Position numbers and translations under genes: made by a program
Notes under the pieces: model-generated
Databases searched by the model: none
The model's input: only the letters and a program-made list of their open reading frames with translations
What the model was told of the DNA's origin: nothing
Shown: piece by piece, positions 12,936-25,885 of the stretch
Numbering within the stretch: position 1 is the stretch's first letter
Layout: each line of letters starts with the position of its first letter
NCBI RefSeq assembly: GCF_041146395.1
Contig: NC_091000.1
Location: 12,414,501-12,478,500, forward strand
Direction: 5' to 3'
Origin: Eulemur rufifrons
Lineage: Eukaryota > Chordata > Mammalia > Primates > Lemuridae
Length of the DNA stretch: 64,000 nucleotides

Positions 12936-14215
12936 ATCACTATTACTGCATTAAAGGAAAAGGCATTTAATATACATACATGCACACACACACAGAAAGA
13001 GCATAATAAAAGATAATTTTTTAATCAAGCCAAATTATCTTTATGAAAATTTCTCCATGTTATCTTATTTTCCCCTCTTTTCATTGTGGACTGGTGAAAT
13101 AGTTTTCCACCAGGAAAACAGATCTGCCGTCCGGGACTTGCAACATATTGGTCTAGCTGTTGTACTGTCTGCACCCGGTAACCAGCCCGGGACAGCCTGG
13201 GAGACAGAAATCCTGCCGCCTCCGCTGCAGCTAACCCAGGGCTGAAAAGACCAACTCTTTTTCCGGACCACTTTGTGGCCCCAAGCCTGTTTATCAAAAG
13301 GATCTTTGTTGCCAGGGGATTTTTTTTCTTTTTTCTTTTTTCTGGGAAAGTAGGTTGGGTTGGGGAGGGGTGAGAATAGAAAGGATAAAAGGTAAATAGT
13401 ATAACACAAGAAGGTGACGTTTTTAAATACTTAAAATGATTAAGTACATATGACTTTAAGCTGTATAGGCAAGAGTCTTTTAGATTCTAGCATAAAGTAA
13501 TAGGATATGGTATCACATGGGGAATAATGTCTTTCTTCATCAGTTGTTTGTTCTTAAAACAAGCCTTTTATGAGGTGTGGAACTTTACAGAGGCCAGTTT
13601 TGCTATTCCTATGAGGACTGACTGCATTATTACAAAGTATGAATGCGGTAGACATGTTGATTTTGGGAAGTTAACAGAAAAATGTACTAATCCGAGCAGA
13701 TCATTAAGAGCACACTCTGCTTCATCAGTGTGTGTGTTATTGGAACAGACACCAAAAACTTGATGTGGCAGTGACCTGTCAGCAAGGAAAGGGATAAAAA
13801 GGTAAAATGTGGAAGTGAGAAAATGCACCACTATTCTTTTATTATAAAAGAGTTTACGAAAACTTTTGTTGATAAATTTTGTGTAAATTTAGAATTATTT
13901 TCTATTATCAACTTAATATTCAGAAATATTTAATTTTTAAAATTAGTTTGATTTGTAATTATTCCCAATATATTAACTCTGGTCTTAAAATTTTCAGGGT
14001 TGTAGGTTCTAGACATTCAATTTACGTATTTGGTGTTGGGAAAACTATTGATTTAGGACCATAGATTGGAACAAACCGAAGTATAAAGGGGCTGATCGAT
14101 CCCCCATTCCCCTCTCAATATAGACTGTGCCACATTGCTCTTGGTCCAGACATGAGAAAATACTTTATACCACACTTACAGCTCTCTCACTCTCAGTCTG
14201 TAACTATGTGTACAT

Positions 14216-14253
<38 letters not shown>

Positions 14254-15867
14254 TTTCAGCTAAATTTTCTGTCCGGAGTTTGAGTTAGAAGTCGCTTTTA
14301 CTGACTTTATTATATCTCATGGCTTCAGTCAAACCGTGGTGTTAAGTGTAGTATTTCTGATATCTCCAGTAGCTTTTGTCCTCTGAAGATCTATCAGCGA
14401 TGTACAAACTGATAATTCAGTCTCACTGATTCCCCAGCCACGGGGTGGACAGTGAACAGTGTTTTCCCAGTTGGGTGGGGCGACCTCAGGCAGCCTTACT
14501 GTGCCAAGCAGACCAAGCGCAGTCTGTCACTCTGAGAAGCAGCCCTGGGGACGCCATTCCTTGGCCGAGATCGCATCGCTGTCCCCCCCAGACCTAAGTG
14601 TATTCTTAAATGTCCTGGGGGAATCACTCAGAAGGAAGGGAAGTCCACACATGTGCAAGGAAAATACTTGGGTGACTCCCACTAACACCAGGAGGGCACC
14701 TCCATGAAGCAGTTTGGGTTGAGCACCCTTCTTCTCGGCCTCCACTCCGTCCCCCACCAAAGTGCTGCTACCGGTAATCAGAAATTAAAACCCTCATTTC
14801 GGTTGAGTAGGAAAGTTTATCCATTATACTTAATAAAGAGTATGCTTTTCTAGAAAATCTCCTACTGCATATATGACCTTCAGATTTCAGTCTCTAATAG
14901 AGTAGAATTATAAATCTACCTTGCCCATTCATCATGCTGTCTACTCAAGATTTCTGTTCAACAGGCATTTTGCTGTACTATTGTGAATAGGCGGCTCTAG
15001 CACGACATACTGACGCATACGATACGAACACAGCCTTCTTGGAGCTGTTATTAATATAACCATTGGGTCATATCTCCCAGTGAGAAAGCTGTTAGAATTT
15101 TGAGAGTCAAGTTATTTATGAATGGGAGTAGAATTGTTGAGATGAAATGTTTGAGGGTTTTGTTTTTAGTGGAATTTTTTGTGTTGATAGTATATAGAAG
15201 CCAATTATGCTCATATAGTGAACATATTTCAGTGATACTCCTCTGGGGACCACAGATACCAACAGACTGTAGAAAAGTAGGAGGATTGAACATTCTTGAG
15301 AAAAAAACCTCAGGCCATACTTGGTTCTTGTCTCAGTTGTAATGGCCTCAGCCAGGCCTAAGGAAGGAGTCTTTGAAAGCACCCACCACTCGTCACAAAG
15401 GGAGGCGTTGGCCTCAGTAATTACATTTGTTGCTAATTATCCGATTTGTGGGTGGTGTGGGTGCCTCATTTCTCCTGGTCCACGTAACACTGATGACAAA
15501 GCTCATTACTATCTATGCCAGAGGGTGGACTTGGGGAAAGAGAGAACAGCACTCTTGTCAATCAGTTTAGCTTCTCATTAGTAACTGTAAAGGAAATACT
15601 GTGCCAGAAAGGCCAGAACCACAAAAAAGGAGGTAATTTTTAATTAACCATGTCTATCCACCATTATCACAGAGGTGGGAAAAGGGGTAGTGTTTGGTAT
15701 GTGGGAAATGGATGAACTGAAATGGTATCTTTTTGAGACTGAAATAAAACTTAAAATATCTTAATTGCATCAGTCCTCAAAGTAAGTCTTTATAAAAGTA
15801 AAACATAGATCAAAGTGAATGTATGTGCTTCTCCTGTTAACAGTGCTATTTCAAACAATAAAAAGTA
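12936..15867. other. Intronic, no gene seen
   Basis: This holds a (TG)n tract (listed separately), a moderately GC-rich patch at 13110-13270 and otherwise AT-rich intron. Reading frames at 13025-13409 overlap each other on both strands and lack splice sites or family resemblance. Confidence 0.45.
14219..14251. repeat. (TG)n microsatellite
   Basis: This is an uninterrupted run of about 16 TG units and is likely polymorphic. Confidence 0.95.
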
Positions 15868-18800
15868 ATTATGGATTCTGCTTCTAAGCAAGATGGAGCA
15901 AACACACTCCACTCTGGCTCTCCCCCTGCATGCAGCTGTAGACCCTGGACAGAATGCGTGGAGCAGCTACCTGAGGAAGGACGCTGAACAGTATTAATAA
16001 ATGGTAGCAGCACATTGGGGAAGGAGAGCAGGATCTGAAGAACCACCAGACTGGTTATGAGTATCCTGTTCTGCCAACCTCTGGTATCACCTGGCACAGA
16101 CACAAAAGTAGCCCAAAATGTAATAGGTCACACTGTTGTGAACCAAAGGATCTTCAAGAGAAGCCCTCATTTTATGACCAGGAACAGGAAAGTGGACTAC
16201 GAACATCAGAGTGAGTAGGAGAAGTCACTGTTTTCATTATTTCCCTTCCCAACCCACAGTCAGTCCTGCAGAGTCACAGTGGCAGCAGGGGCTAGACAGG
16301 CATCCGAAACTGTGAGGGGAGAAGAATGTATTCTGATGAGTGGAACTGTGGTCCCAAGAGCAGGGGGTGAATCCCCATTGCTTTTTCTCATGTCTTTCTG
16401 TCCTCCCACCACTTGGCACCAGACTGAGATGCAGTTGCTAGAAGTGCATGGCTGAGCAAGGCAGCTAAAGCCCCAGTATTCTGGCAGAAGGACCATGAAA
16501 GGAGCCCCCAGGGAACTGGAAAGTGTTGGGGAGATCATAGAGAGGATCAAGGTAGCTATTGCATAAAATATTGTATGAAGTCCTGGACTTGCTTCCAAGC
16601 TGTGCATGTTTGGATCCGACTCTAAGTAGCATTACAAACGCTTTGAGAGGTGAAATATGAACTAGACCACCATGCAGGTCCCAGACTGACCACTGATAGT
16701 ATACATGTGGGGCAGATGTCCTACAAAGCATTGTAAAGGCTTTGATCACTGAACTGGCATTCAACTGACAAGAGGTAGTTTGGAAATTGCACTGTGAACT
16801 TAACCATGCTGATCACTTTAAAAAAAAAAATTCAACATTGTCCTTAGGATTTAAAGACTCAGACTCTCATACTATTATAATCCACATTAGTCAAAATTAT
16901 TCAGCATATTAAGAATGAGGATAATGTCAATTTATATGATAAAGGACAGTTAACAGTTGCAAATACTGAGGTGTCACAGGGGTTGGAATTATCAAACAGA
17001 GACTTTAAATCAGCTGTTCTAATCATGGTCCCAAAAGTGTGGGAATAGAAGATATAAGTAAGGATTTTTAGAACTGAAATATATAATAATCAAAATGTAA
17101 AATTTATGAATGAGCTCAATAACAGAATGAAGATAATAGAAGCAAGAGTTAGCTGACTTAAAGATATATTAATAGAAGTCATTTAATCTCAACAACAGAG
17201 AAAAAGAGATTAAAAAAAACCCAGAGCCTCAAGGATATGTGAGACAATACCGCAAACATCCAATATTTGTTTCATCAAAGTTACAGAAAGAGTGTGGTTT
17301 GGAAAAATATTTGAAGAAATAATGACTGAAAACTAAATTTGGTAAAATACATAAGCTTTCAGATTCAAGAAGCTGAAGAAACCTAAACAAGATGGATTCA
17401 AAGAAATCCATACCCTGACACATCATAAACTGTTGAAAACTAAAGAGAGAAAAATCTTGAAAGCAAATTAAGAAAAATGGTACATAGCATTTATGGCATG
17501 TAATAGAACAAGTTGAATGACTGCAGATTTTTTCATTAGAAACCACAAAGGCCAGAATGAAGTGGAACAATATCTTTAAAGTATCCAGTGAAGTATCCTT
17601 TAGGTATGAAGTTAAAATAATGACCTTCTAAGATAAAAGAAAACTAAATTAATTCACTCCCAGAAGAATTGCTCTAAAAGAAATACAGATGGACAGAAAA
17701 TTATGCTGGAAGAAAACTTGGAATGTCAAGAATAAAGGAAAAGCAACAATGCTAAATATCTGGGTAAATACAATTAATTATTCTTAAGTGCTTTAAAATA
17801 TGTATAACAATGGGAAGCAAATATTGTAGCATGATAGTTATACAAATGGTAACTGTAACACAAAGGGGGGAAGGTAAAAGAACCAATAGCAATGGTAAGA
17901 TTTACTACTTGAAGTAGTAAAATATGAATTCTAAGTCGATTGTGAAAAGTTGAGTATATTTACTCCAATGCCCAGAGCATCAGCTGAAAACACTTTACAG
18001 AGAATATAGCAAAAACTCAATAGATAAACTAGGATACTACAAATATTTAATCCAAATGATAGTAGGAAAGGAAAAAACAGGAACAAAATGAGGGAAGAAA
18101 TATAAAATAAATAATAAATGGTAGTGCTAAATCACAAAATATAAATAATTACATTAAATATAAATGGTGTAAACATTTAAACAATAACAATTGAATAATA
18201 AAAATTGCCAGAATGGATTTTTTTAAAGTGACTTAAGGATCTGCTATCTACATGTAATACATTTTAAATATAATAATATGAATACGTTAAAAGTAAAAGG
18301 TAAAAAGACATACCATGCAAACACTAATCAGAAGAAAGCCAGAGTGGCCACGTTTAGTGTCAGAAAAAAGTAGACTTCAAAGCAAGAAACATTACCAGGG
18401 ATAAAGAGGAGCATTACATAAAGAAAAATGGGTGAGTTCACCAAGATAACATAACAAGCATAAAAAAGTGTATATACTAACAACAGAGTTTCAAAGTACA
18501 TGAAACAGAATAGAACTGAAAGGATAAATGGATGATTATAGTTGGGGACTTCAGTAGAGCTCTCTCAATTATTGCAAGGACAAGTAGATAGCAAACCAGT
18601 AAAGATATGGAAAACGAAACAATACCATCAAACAACTTGATCTAATTGACATTTGTAAAATGTTCCTACCCCAAATAACAGAATATACATTCCTTTCAAA
18701 TCCTCAGGGAACATTCATAAAGATAGGTAATAGCCTGAGACATAAAACAAACCTAAAAACTGTTGAAAGAATGGAAGTCATCCTAAGTTGTCCTCTTACC

Positions 18801-19008
18801 TTAATGAAAATTTAACTAGAAATCAGCAATTAATTGATAAGTCTCCAAGTACTAGGAAATTAAACAACATGCTTCTAAGTAATACGTGGATCAAAGAGAG
18901 TCTCAGAAAGTATAAAATATTTTGAAGTGAACAAAATTGAAAATACAAAATACCATATTGCATATGAAGCAGCTAAACCAGGGTTTAGAGGGAAATATAT
19001 AAAATTAA

Positions 19009-19248
19009 ATGCTCATATTTGAAAAGAAAAAATCTGTAATGAACAATCCAAGCTTTCACCTAAAGGAACTAGAAAAAGAAGAGCAAAATAATTCCAAAGC
19101 AAGGAGAAGGAAGGAAATAATAAAGATAAAATTAGGTATTAATGAATTTGAAAACAAAAAAATGGAGAAAACCAATGAAATAAAAAGCTGGTTCTTTAAA
19201 AATATCAATAAAATTGATAAGCCTCCAGCCAGATTGACAAGGAAATAA
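19009..19248 (+). pseudogene. LINE-1 ORF2 remnant, endonuclease-RT linker
   Basis: An 80-codon open remnant reads KELEKEEQNNSKARRRKEII, and later EIKSWFFKNINKIDKP and ARLTRK. This is the characteristic Lys/Glu-rich segment between the endonuclease and reverse transcriptase domains of L1 ORF2. It ends at a stop at 19246. It is part of the dead L1 and not a functional gene. Confidence 0.85.
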
Positions 19249-20005
19249 GACACAAATTACCAATATAAGGAGTGAAAGAGGTTATACATTACAGTCCCCA
19301 TAGAAATGTAATAAGTAAATGCCACAAATAGCTCCATGCATATAAATTCAACAATTTAGGTAAAATAGACCAATTCCTAGAAATAATAAGCTACCAGACT
19401 CACCCAAAAAGAATAAATTGCCTGAATAGCTCTATATCTTTTCAATAATTTTAATTTATAGTTAAAACTTTATTTTAAAAAACTCAAACAACAAAAAATA
19501 AAAACCTTCAGGTCCAGATGGTTTCACTGGAGTATTCTACCAAATGTTTATGGAAGAAATAACACCACCAATTCTACATGATCTGTTTCAAAAAAACGGA
19601 AGAAGAGGCAACACTTCCCAACTTATTTTATGAAGCCAGGATTATCTTGATGCCCAAAGACAGTACAATAAAAGAAAACTACAGCCAATGTGTCTTATGG
19701 ACATAGATGTCAAAATCCTCCACGAATATTAGAAAATTGAATCCAGGAATGTATAAAAAGAATAATGAATCAAGACCAAGTGAAGTTAGCCTCAGAATAC
19801 AAGGCTAATTCAGCATTTGAAAATCAGTCAATGTAATCTACCATGTTAAAGAAGAAAACACACATGATAATAACAACTGATTCAGAAAAAGCAATGAACA
19901 AACTTCATACATTTATGATAAAAAGCTCTTAACAATCTAGGAATATGAGGCAACTCCCTTGACCTGATAAAGAACACTTACAAAAATCTGCAGCTAAGAT
20001 ATACA

Positions 20006-20224
20006 ATGGTGAAAGACTACATACTCTCCCTTTATTACCGGGAAGAGAGCAAGGATGCCCACTTTCACCATTCCTATTCTCATCACCCTGGAATTTCTAG
20101 CCATTGGAATAAGGCAAGAAAAAGAAACGGAAGGCTTATAAGTTGTATTAAAACTGTCCCTATTTGCAAACAACCTGACTGGCCATGTAGAAAATCTCAA
20201 GAAGTTTACAAAAAAAGTTCCTAG
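20006..20224 (+). pseudogene. LINE-1 ORF2 remnant, RT palm region
   Basis: The DNA follows L1 ORF2 around the catalytic palm ('aaggcaagaaaaagaaac', then 'ctatttgcaaacaac'), but the frame is shifted by small indels. In the L1 frame the Phe-Ala-Asp-Asp box reads Phe-Ala-Asn-Asn at 20163-20174, so catalysis would be lost even without the breaks. Confidence 0.75.
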
Positions 20225-20711
20225 AACTGCATTGGCAGCCAAATTGCAAAATAGTATAGCCAGTTCAGTGGTTTCTTGGGAAGTTAAATATAGCCTTACC
20301 ATATGACCCAGCAATCCCATTCCTGGTACATTCAACAACAGGGATGAATTTCAACAACATTATGCTCAGTGAAGAAAGCCATTATAACAAGCTGCATGTA
20401 ACCATGACATTCTGAAACGGCAAAATGGTAGCGAGAAAGAACGTACCAGTGGTTCCAGGGATTAAGAATGTGTAAGGCACAGCATGGGGGAGTGTTCTGG
20501 GGTGATGGAACTGTTCTATGTCTGACTATATCCTGATCGTGATGGTGATGAGATGAGTCTACATATGTGTTAAAATTCATAGAATTTGGACATCAAAAAG
20601 TTCTCTATTTTGTATATGTGAGTTTTTAGAATTATGTTAAAAAATAGACGTTTTCATGGTAAAAGTGAATGGTACCTGGTTTTCTTGTGATTGCTTATTA
20701 ATTACCCAGAT

Positions 20712-20888
20712 CAATACTATCCAATAGAACTTGCTGAGATGATAGAAATATTCTATGTCTGTTCTGTCCAATATGATAAATACTAGCTACACGTAGCACA
20801 TGGAATAGAGGAACTAACACTTTAATTTAGATTAACTTAAAATTAAATAGCTACACATGGCTAGTAGCTCCTCTATTGGACAGCACAA
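20712..20888. mobile_element. MER5-type hAT-Charlie DNA transposon relic
   Basis: The ends form an inverted repeat: 'tatccaatagaac' at the left and 'ctattggacagcac' at the right, with internal 'ctacacatggctagtagct'. Candidate 8-bp target duplications are 'acccagat' (20704-20711) and 'atttagat' (20889-20896), differing by three C/T changes. The subfamily is from memory. Confidence 0.75.
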
Positions 20889-20896
20889 ATTTAGAT

Positions 20897-22619
20897 GATT
20901 ATAGAATCACTGATCCCAAACAGCAAAGAAATTCTATTATTTTTATTCATTCATTATAGAGAGATAAAAGAGAATATAATTTTTGCTTTTTGACATCAAG
21001 ATTTTATGACTTTTTCTAGTTTTACAAACACTTTATTAATAAAGATGTGTGATCTGATTGCCATGAGATGATATGTAGAGGGGTCACTGAAGATCAACTT
21101 AACATAAGTTAAAGATGTTAGTGAATAAGTAGTAGTTTGTGACTATGGCACTGACGGTGGAGAGACCAATGCCCAAATAATGTTTCTTTCTTTCTTTGAG
21201 TCAGCAAATGTTAGGCTGTTTTAGGTGCTGAAAATACAGTGGTGAACACAACAGTCTGGATCCAGAGGTCAGACTGGAGGTCCCTGCAGACTCCCTGAAG
21301 GGTGCTGGACAGCGGCTTATCCCTTCAGGCCACTGCTGTCGGGGCCTGTAAGAAGTTCAAATTCAGCCTGGTCATGCCGAGTTCAGCTTTGGGATGAGAA
21401 TGTTTGGCCAGTATTTCTTTACTTCACACTCCGTCTGGACTTTGTTTGGAGTAATTTTTTCCCTCTTATTCATAGTTTTTTTTTTTTTTTTTTTTTTTGG
21501 AAGTATTGTGATACCTTCTTTTCATGTGTGTTTACTTTTCATTCCTCAGTTAATTGGAAGCACCTTGAGGTCAGAGGTTAGTTCTATAGCTATGTCTCCT
21601 TTTTAAAAATAAGGCAGCCTTCACAACTTTCATATTTTTTTCCTGATTCTGTCTTGCAGAGGAGGAATGCAACCCACAGAGAGGATAACTTGGCCGTAAT
21701 TAAATAAGCCAGTGATAAAGTAATTCAGTTTCTTAGCTCTTTGACCTTATAACTAATTCCAGCTAAAAGAGCTCTAGGATTCAATAGTGGTATATCTTTA
21801 AAGCAACAGAAATACTGATGATAGTTTTGAAAACTAATTGGGAAATACCATTTTGGGGTATATTTTCAGATATAGTTGCTGCTTCTCAAATTGGGGGCAT
21901 ATTTGCCCCCAGGGATTAGGGCCAAACACTGGCTGGTTTATACAACCTCAGGATAAACGTGAAGGTCTCTCTAAAGGGTCAGTTCACTTGTAAGTTTTGG
22001 AAAGTAATGTTGAATGGTGTTCAATGTAAAAAAAAAAGTTTGAAATTTTACTATTAGGACACTCAGAGATCTATTACAGAATAGAGTGTATTGCTTGCAT
22101 GAATTTCAGAGAGCCTTAACAATAGAGTCTTATTTTTTTCCCCTGCGTACCGTGGGCTTTGGGCATCCCATCACCACCCTCTGCAGTTGAAAATACTGGG
22201 TAGAAACATCTGAGATATACTCAGGTGTGTTTTAACTCAGTAGGTTGGAAATGAACAGTTCATAAATTCAAACACTATTGTAATAAAATTATAATGGAGA
22301 AGGGTAACATTTCATTTTTCCATGCTTTCCCTTAGTTTTCTTACTGTTTAATATTAAAACAACAAATTTAGAGTCTGGCTTTGTAACTAAAAACTCACAG
22401 GCTCTCAGTTTTTCTCATTTCACTTTCATCTTTTCCTTCTTTGTCTTCCTGGGACGTTGATTAGGAGAACTGAGGGCAGACAAAGAGTTTATATCAGTAC
22501 CGTAGAGTAGTGTGGAAAGTTGGTATCTGTATACTTAATTAACAATTTCTTGTCCAAAGGACATCTGGAGAAGACTTAGAGTTTACTTTTCTTTTACTAT
22601 GAATATATTTTACAAGGTG
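20897..22619. other. Intronic, no gene seen; one L2-like patch
   Basis: The part at 21195-21330 ('gagtcagcaaatg', 'gtgctgaaaatacagtgg') looks like a reversed L2 3' end. A 23-base T run lies at 21476-21498. Nothing else is recognised. Confidence 0.45.
21476..21498. repeat. Poly(T) tract
   Basis: Twenty-three consecutive T are not attached to any recognisable SINE or LINE, so this is not clearly an insertion tail. Confidence 0.9.
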
Positions 22620-22800
22620 TGGTGCAGTAATGGAGAGATGTCTGCACTGAGAATCGGGAGACCTGGGTGCTAGTCCTGGCTCTGCTGACTCTGTAACCTT
22701 GGGCAAGTCACCTCCCTCCCCTCTTTGGGCTCCAGGATCATCTTTGATGAAATGATAACGTACTGTGTGACTTTCACTGTCTCCTAGCTCTAAACTGCAG
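22620..22800 (+). repeat. MIR SINE
   Basis: 'gacctgggtgctagtcctgg', 'ctctgctgact' and 'accttgggcaagtcac' are the MIR core region. Confidence 0.85.
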
Positions 22801-23479
22801 TTATTCTATGCTCCTGATACTAGGACAGACCCAGACTTTTGAGAATTATTAATAGTAAGTAACAGAAGAGCCATGTTCTTCACTTCATGTTCATACTGAT
22901 GATCTCTCATACTTACAGGGACACCAAGTGTATTTTGTTCTTTAAATATTTAGTTTTCTTGCATATACAGTGTTGCATCTTAGCCAACTTTAATTGAAAC
23001 TGTTTCTTCCATTACAAAAATACACTTAACTCAGTAAATCCTGGACCATAATGGCCCTGAAAACTTTGGAACTTTGTGTTTTTGAAATTGCTTTCATTGA
23101 ATTTTTAATTTGTGTATTTTTTAAATCGGTTTTTGTGCAATCGGGAAAGTCTGATCTGTTATTGGTGCCCAGGGATTTTTATTTAGAGAATTTCTCCTCT
23201 CCCTTTATTTCTTAGTTTGAACTAATATTCTACCCTGGGCACTACTCAAATGTCAGGCTACTACTGTAGCACAGATCGTCTTTTGGGTAGACTCTGGGCA
23301 AGTAGTGTTAGTTGAAGTGTGATACTCCTAGAAATGCATTTCTGATAGTACCCTAATATTTCATGCCAGAAATTTTGGATGGTACTTTTGTGAAATAGAA
23401 AAGTGTCTCCTCTCCCTTTCCCTCTTTCTTTACATCTTGTACAGCCTTTCACAACAGGCTTTTTCCCCTGTCTTAATAA

Positions 23480-23960
23480 TTATCTTCTCCCTTTGGTTGC
23501 ATCCCATACCCTGTTGCCAGAGTAACCTAAACATTCAGCGTCAGTAGCATCACTCCCTGTAAAAACCTTTAATGTCTTTATTCACATATTCAGTGTTCTC
23601 CAGTATCTTATCCCAGCCTGACTGACTCTTTGGCTTTATTTCTACCAATGCCCTTTGTAGATACCCCCATCCCCGCCGCGCTGAATAGCCCACCAGCCGT
23701 TCTGTGGAACATCTTGGACTTTCTAACCGCGTCGTGTCTGTCCATACTGCGTTGCTGCCTGGGAAGACATTCGCATCGTTTCTCTTCCTACACCTTTACC
23801 CACCCATCCCGCGAGGCCACCTCAGGTGCCTCTGCCTTGCTGAAGCGTTTCCTGATTCCCATCAACTTCCTTGACTTCTCGTTCTCATATCAGAAACAGC
23901 CGATCTCCTTTGTCCCCTGGTCCTCGCTCCCTCTTTGCCTTGCGCACCACCGATGGAGAT
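23480..23960 (+). repeat. L2 LINE fragment
   Basis: It contains 'ctgtaaaaacctttaatgtc', 'ctgactctttggc' and 'gcgtttcctgattcccatc', in the order expected of the L2 3' half. CpGs are unusually well kept at 23670-23820. Confidence 0.6.
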
Positions 23961-24494
23961 GCTGAGCTGTGTGTGCGCAGGGGCCCTGTGACTACTTCTT
24001 CACACTGGCCTCAGCAACAACCGTAGCGTCTTACGCGTTGATTTAATAGGTGTCTGCTGACTTGCAAGTAGCTGCAGGGGCATATTCTTACAGACCAGGA
24101 CCGAAGGGCAGAGAATCCTGGCATCACTGACTCCCAAGTGAAGTCCTCGGGGAAGCAACGTCTGGCTGTACTGTCAGCGTCCCTGTCCTCCTGCAAGCTG
24201 CCATAAGCTCATAAATAATTGTTTTTGGAGAATGGAGGTGTCATGCATCTTAGGGAGGAGACTTACGAAGGGCCATAACAAATGGCAGGTGAAGTTCATT
24301 ACAAATACAAGGTGGGTCATTTTCTTATCCATCAAAGGCTGTTCCCAGTCTGATCCCAGGCCCCCCTTCTCGCCTCCTCTCTCCTTCTACTGCCAGTATG
24401 AACCCGCAGCCCCAGGCAGGCCTGCCTGTGACTCCCCACCTTCTCCCCTCAACTCCTCCAGGCCTGGGCTCATGCCTCCTCTCTCCAGGTCATG

Positions 24495-24600
24495 CATGCA
24501 TGCATTCATTCATCCCTTCAGCACATATTTATCTGGGGCCTGCTATTGGTGAGGCACTTTTCAGGAATACAGCCGTAAACACAAAACCTGCAAAACCCCC
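24495..24600 (-). repeat. L2 LINE 3' end, reverse
   Basis: 'attcattcatcccttcagca', 'catatttatctggggcc' and 'caggaatacagccgtaaac' match the reversed L2 tail. Confidence 0.65.
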
Positions 24601-24639
24601 CTCCCCACAGAGCCTCTGTTCTGGCATGTGGGCTGCCCT

Positions 24640-24990
24640 TTCTTGTTTCTCTCACCTGTCCAGATTCTAGGACAAGTTTGCTTTCCCTGGAAGCCATTCC
24701 CGGCTGCTTCAAGCCTGATTCTTTTCTCCTGAATCCTTGGGAGTGCCTGTTCCCTGTTCCTCCCCTTTGACAGACACTGCCTTGTATGCATTTATTGATG
24801 TGAATATTTCATCTCCTCAAGTGCATTTTAAGCCCTTTGAGGGCAGAGACCATGTCATTGGTTCATGAAAAGTTTGTGTACCAAGGTATATACCCTGCAT
24901 TATGTAGACTCCCTTAAATATGTTTACCTTCCCAAACTGACCACAGGGCTTTGCAATTAGGCACCCAATAAATGGTTTTAATTGATTTAA
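24640..24990 (+). repeat. L2 LINE 3' end
   Basis: 'agccattcccggctgcttc', 'cctttgagggcagagacc' and the terminal 'cacccaataaatggtttt' follow the L2 3' region. Confidence 0.75.
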
Positions 24991-25239
24991 GGGCATTTAT
25001 TGCTTTTTGCTTTTTCAAGTGCAGCAGCTCCAAGACTGCGCAAGACCCGTTAGTCATTAAAGCGTTTATTAAGATCCTGCATGACTGTGTCACTATGTGG
25101 CGCTTCTATTTAATCCACTGCCAGTTCCAGTCAAGTGCCAAGCACAACCTCTGCCCACACCTCATCAACTGAGCAAATCACCTCTGCGATACCCTATATG
25201 ATGTTTGTAAATCTTTAATGTAACACCGAAGCTGTTATT

Positions 25240-25530
25240 AAAAGGAGCAAGAGGCACCGGGGGAGGAGGAGGACTGCTAATTACGGCTGTGTTTGGTTCT
25301 TGGGCGTCTCTCTCCATCAGACACTGGCATCTTAAATGCCAGTGGGTCTCTCTTGCCTTTATTTCTGAGTTGAGGCTAATGGGTACCCACCATAAAACGC
25401 ATCTTGCCGTTAGCAGGGCAGCAAGAGGAGCTTGTGGTTGTGGTTTTGCCTGATCATTTATACCCTTCTGCATGGCCGATCAGTGTCGGCTGGGGGAGCC
25501 TGCAGGGCGGGCGGGCGGGGGTCACAGGGC
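25240..25530. promoter_or_regulatory. Repeat-free GC-shifted patch with a short hairpin
   Basis: CACTGGCAT (25322-25330) and ATGCCAGTG (25336-25344) form a perfect 9-bp inverted repeat around a 5-base loop. A homeodomain core TAATTA lies at about 25277, and a G-rich (GGGC)n stretch at 25506-25522. No repeat family is recognised. Regulatory function is inferred only from composition and motifs. Confidence 0.2.
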
Positions 25531-25689
25531 AGAAACAGCTTCTACGGAAGAGACCCAACCTGCTCACTTAACCTCATTGGCCCGTGTGCCAAGTAAGCAA
25601 ATTGGCTTCAATTTAAATTTAAAAATTGAGGCATAGGTTTTTAAAAATATTTTGTTTGCAGTGGTTATTTTATTATAATGATCGAGAGG

Positions 25690-25885
25690 CAGCATGTGTG
25701 GTGGTTAAAAGCATAGACTCTGGAGCCAGCTGCCTGGGGCTCACTTCCTACCTCTATGTCTTACCAGCTGGGTGACCTTTGGAAGGCAGTTTGTCTCTTT
25801 TTCAAACGGGGATCATGACAGTACTTACCTTATGGGGTCCTTGTAAAGATTAAATGGGTTTCTAAACATGGACACTGTAGCCCAT
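25690..25885 (+). repeat. MIR SINE
   Basis: A well-preserved MIR reads 'gactctggagccagctgcc', 'ccagctgggtgacctttgg' and 'tgtaaagattaaatggg'. Confidence 0.9.

Larger units (their letters stand above)
15868..20640 (+). mobile_element. Old LINE-1 (L1M/HAL1-like), defective
   Basis: The 5' end looks like an L1M leader ('agcaagatggagcaaacaca'). From about 18150 the text follows L1 ORF2 in order: endonuclease region ('accagggataaagagg', 'ctaattgacattt'), the endonuclease-RT linker (19050-19250), and the RT core ('ggtccagatggtttcactgg' near 19512). The 3' UTR contains 'accatatgacccagcaatcc'. At about 20230 the RT region jumps straight to the 3' UTR, so roughly 1.5-2 kb of ORF2 is deleted. No reading frame exceeds about 115 codons. 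The RT catalytic Asp pair is replaced by Asn-Asn (20169-20174). It is long dead and far more diverged than the Alus. Confidence 0.85.

Noticed and set aside
13110..13270. GC-richer patch considered as a first exon or promoter
   Set aside because: It has few CpGs, no convincing donor in a useful phase, and competing frames on both strands.
15051..15382. Overlapping 80-88 codon frames on both strands
   Set aside because: They are mutually overlapping chance frames in intron, just upstream of the old LINE-1, with no family resemblance.
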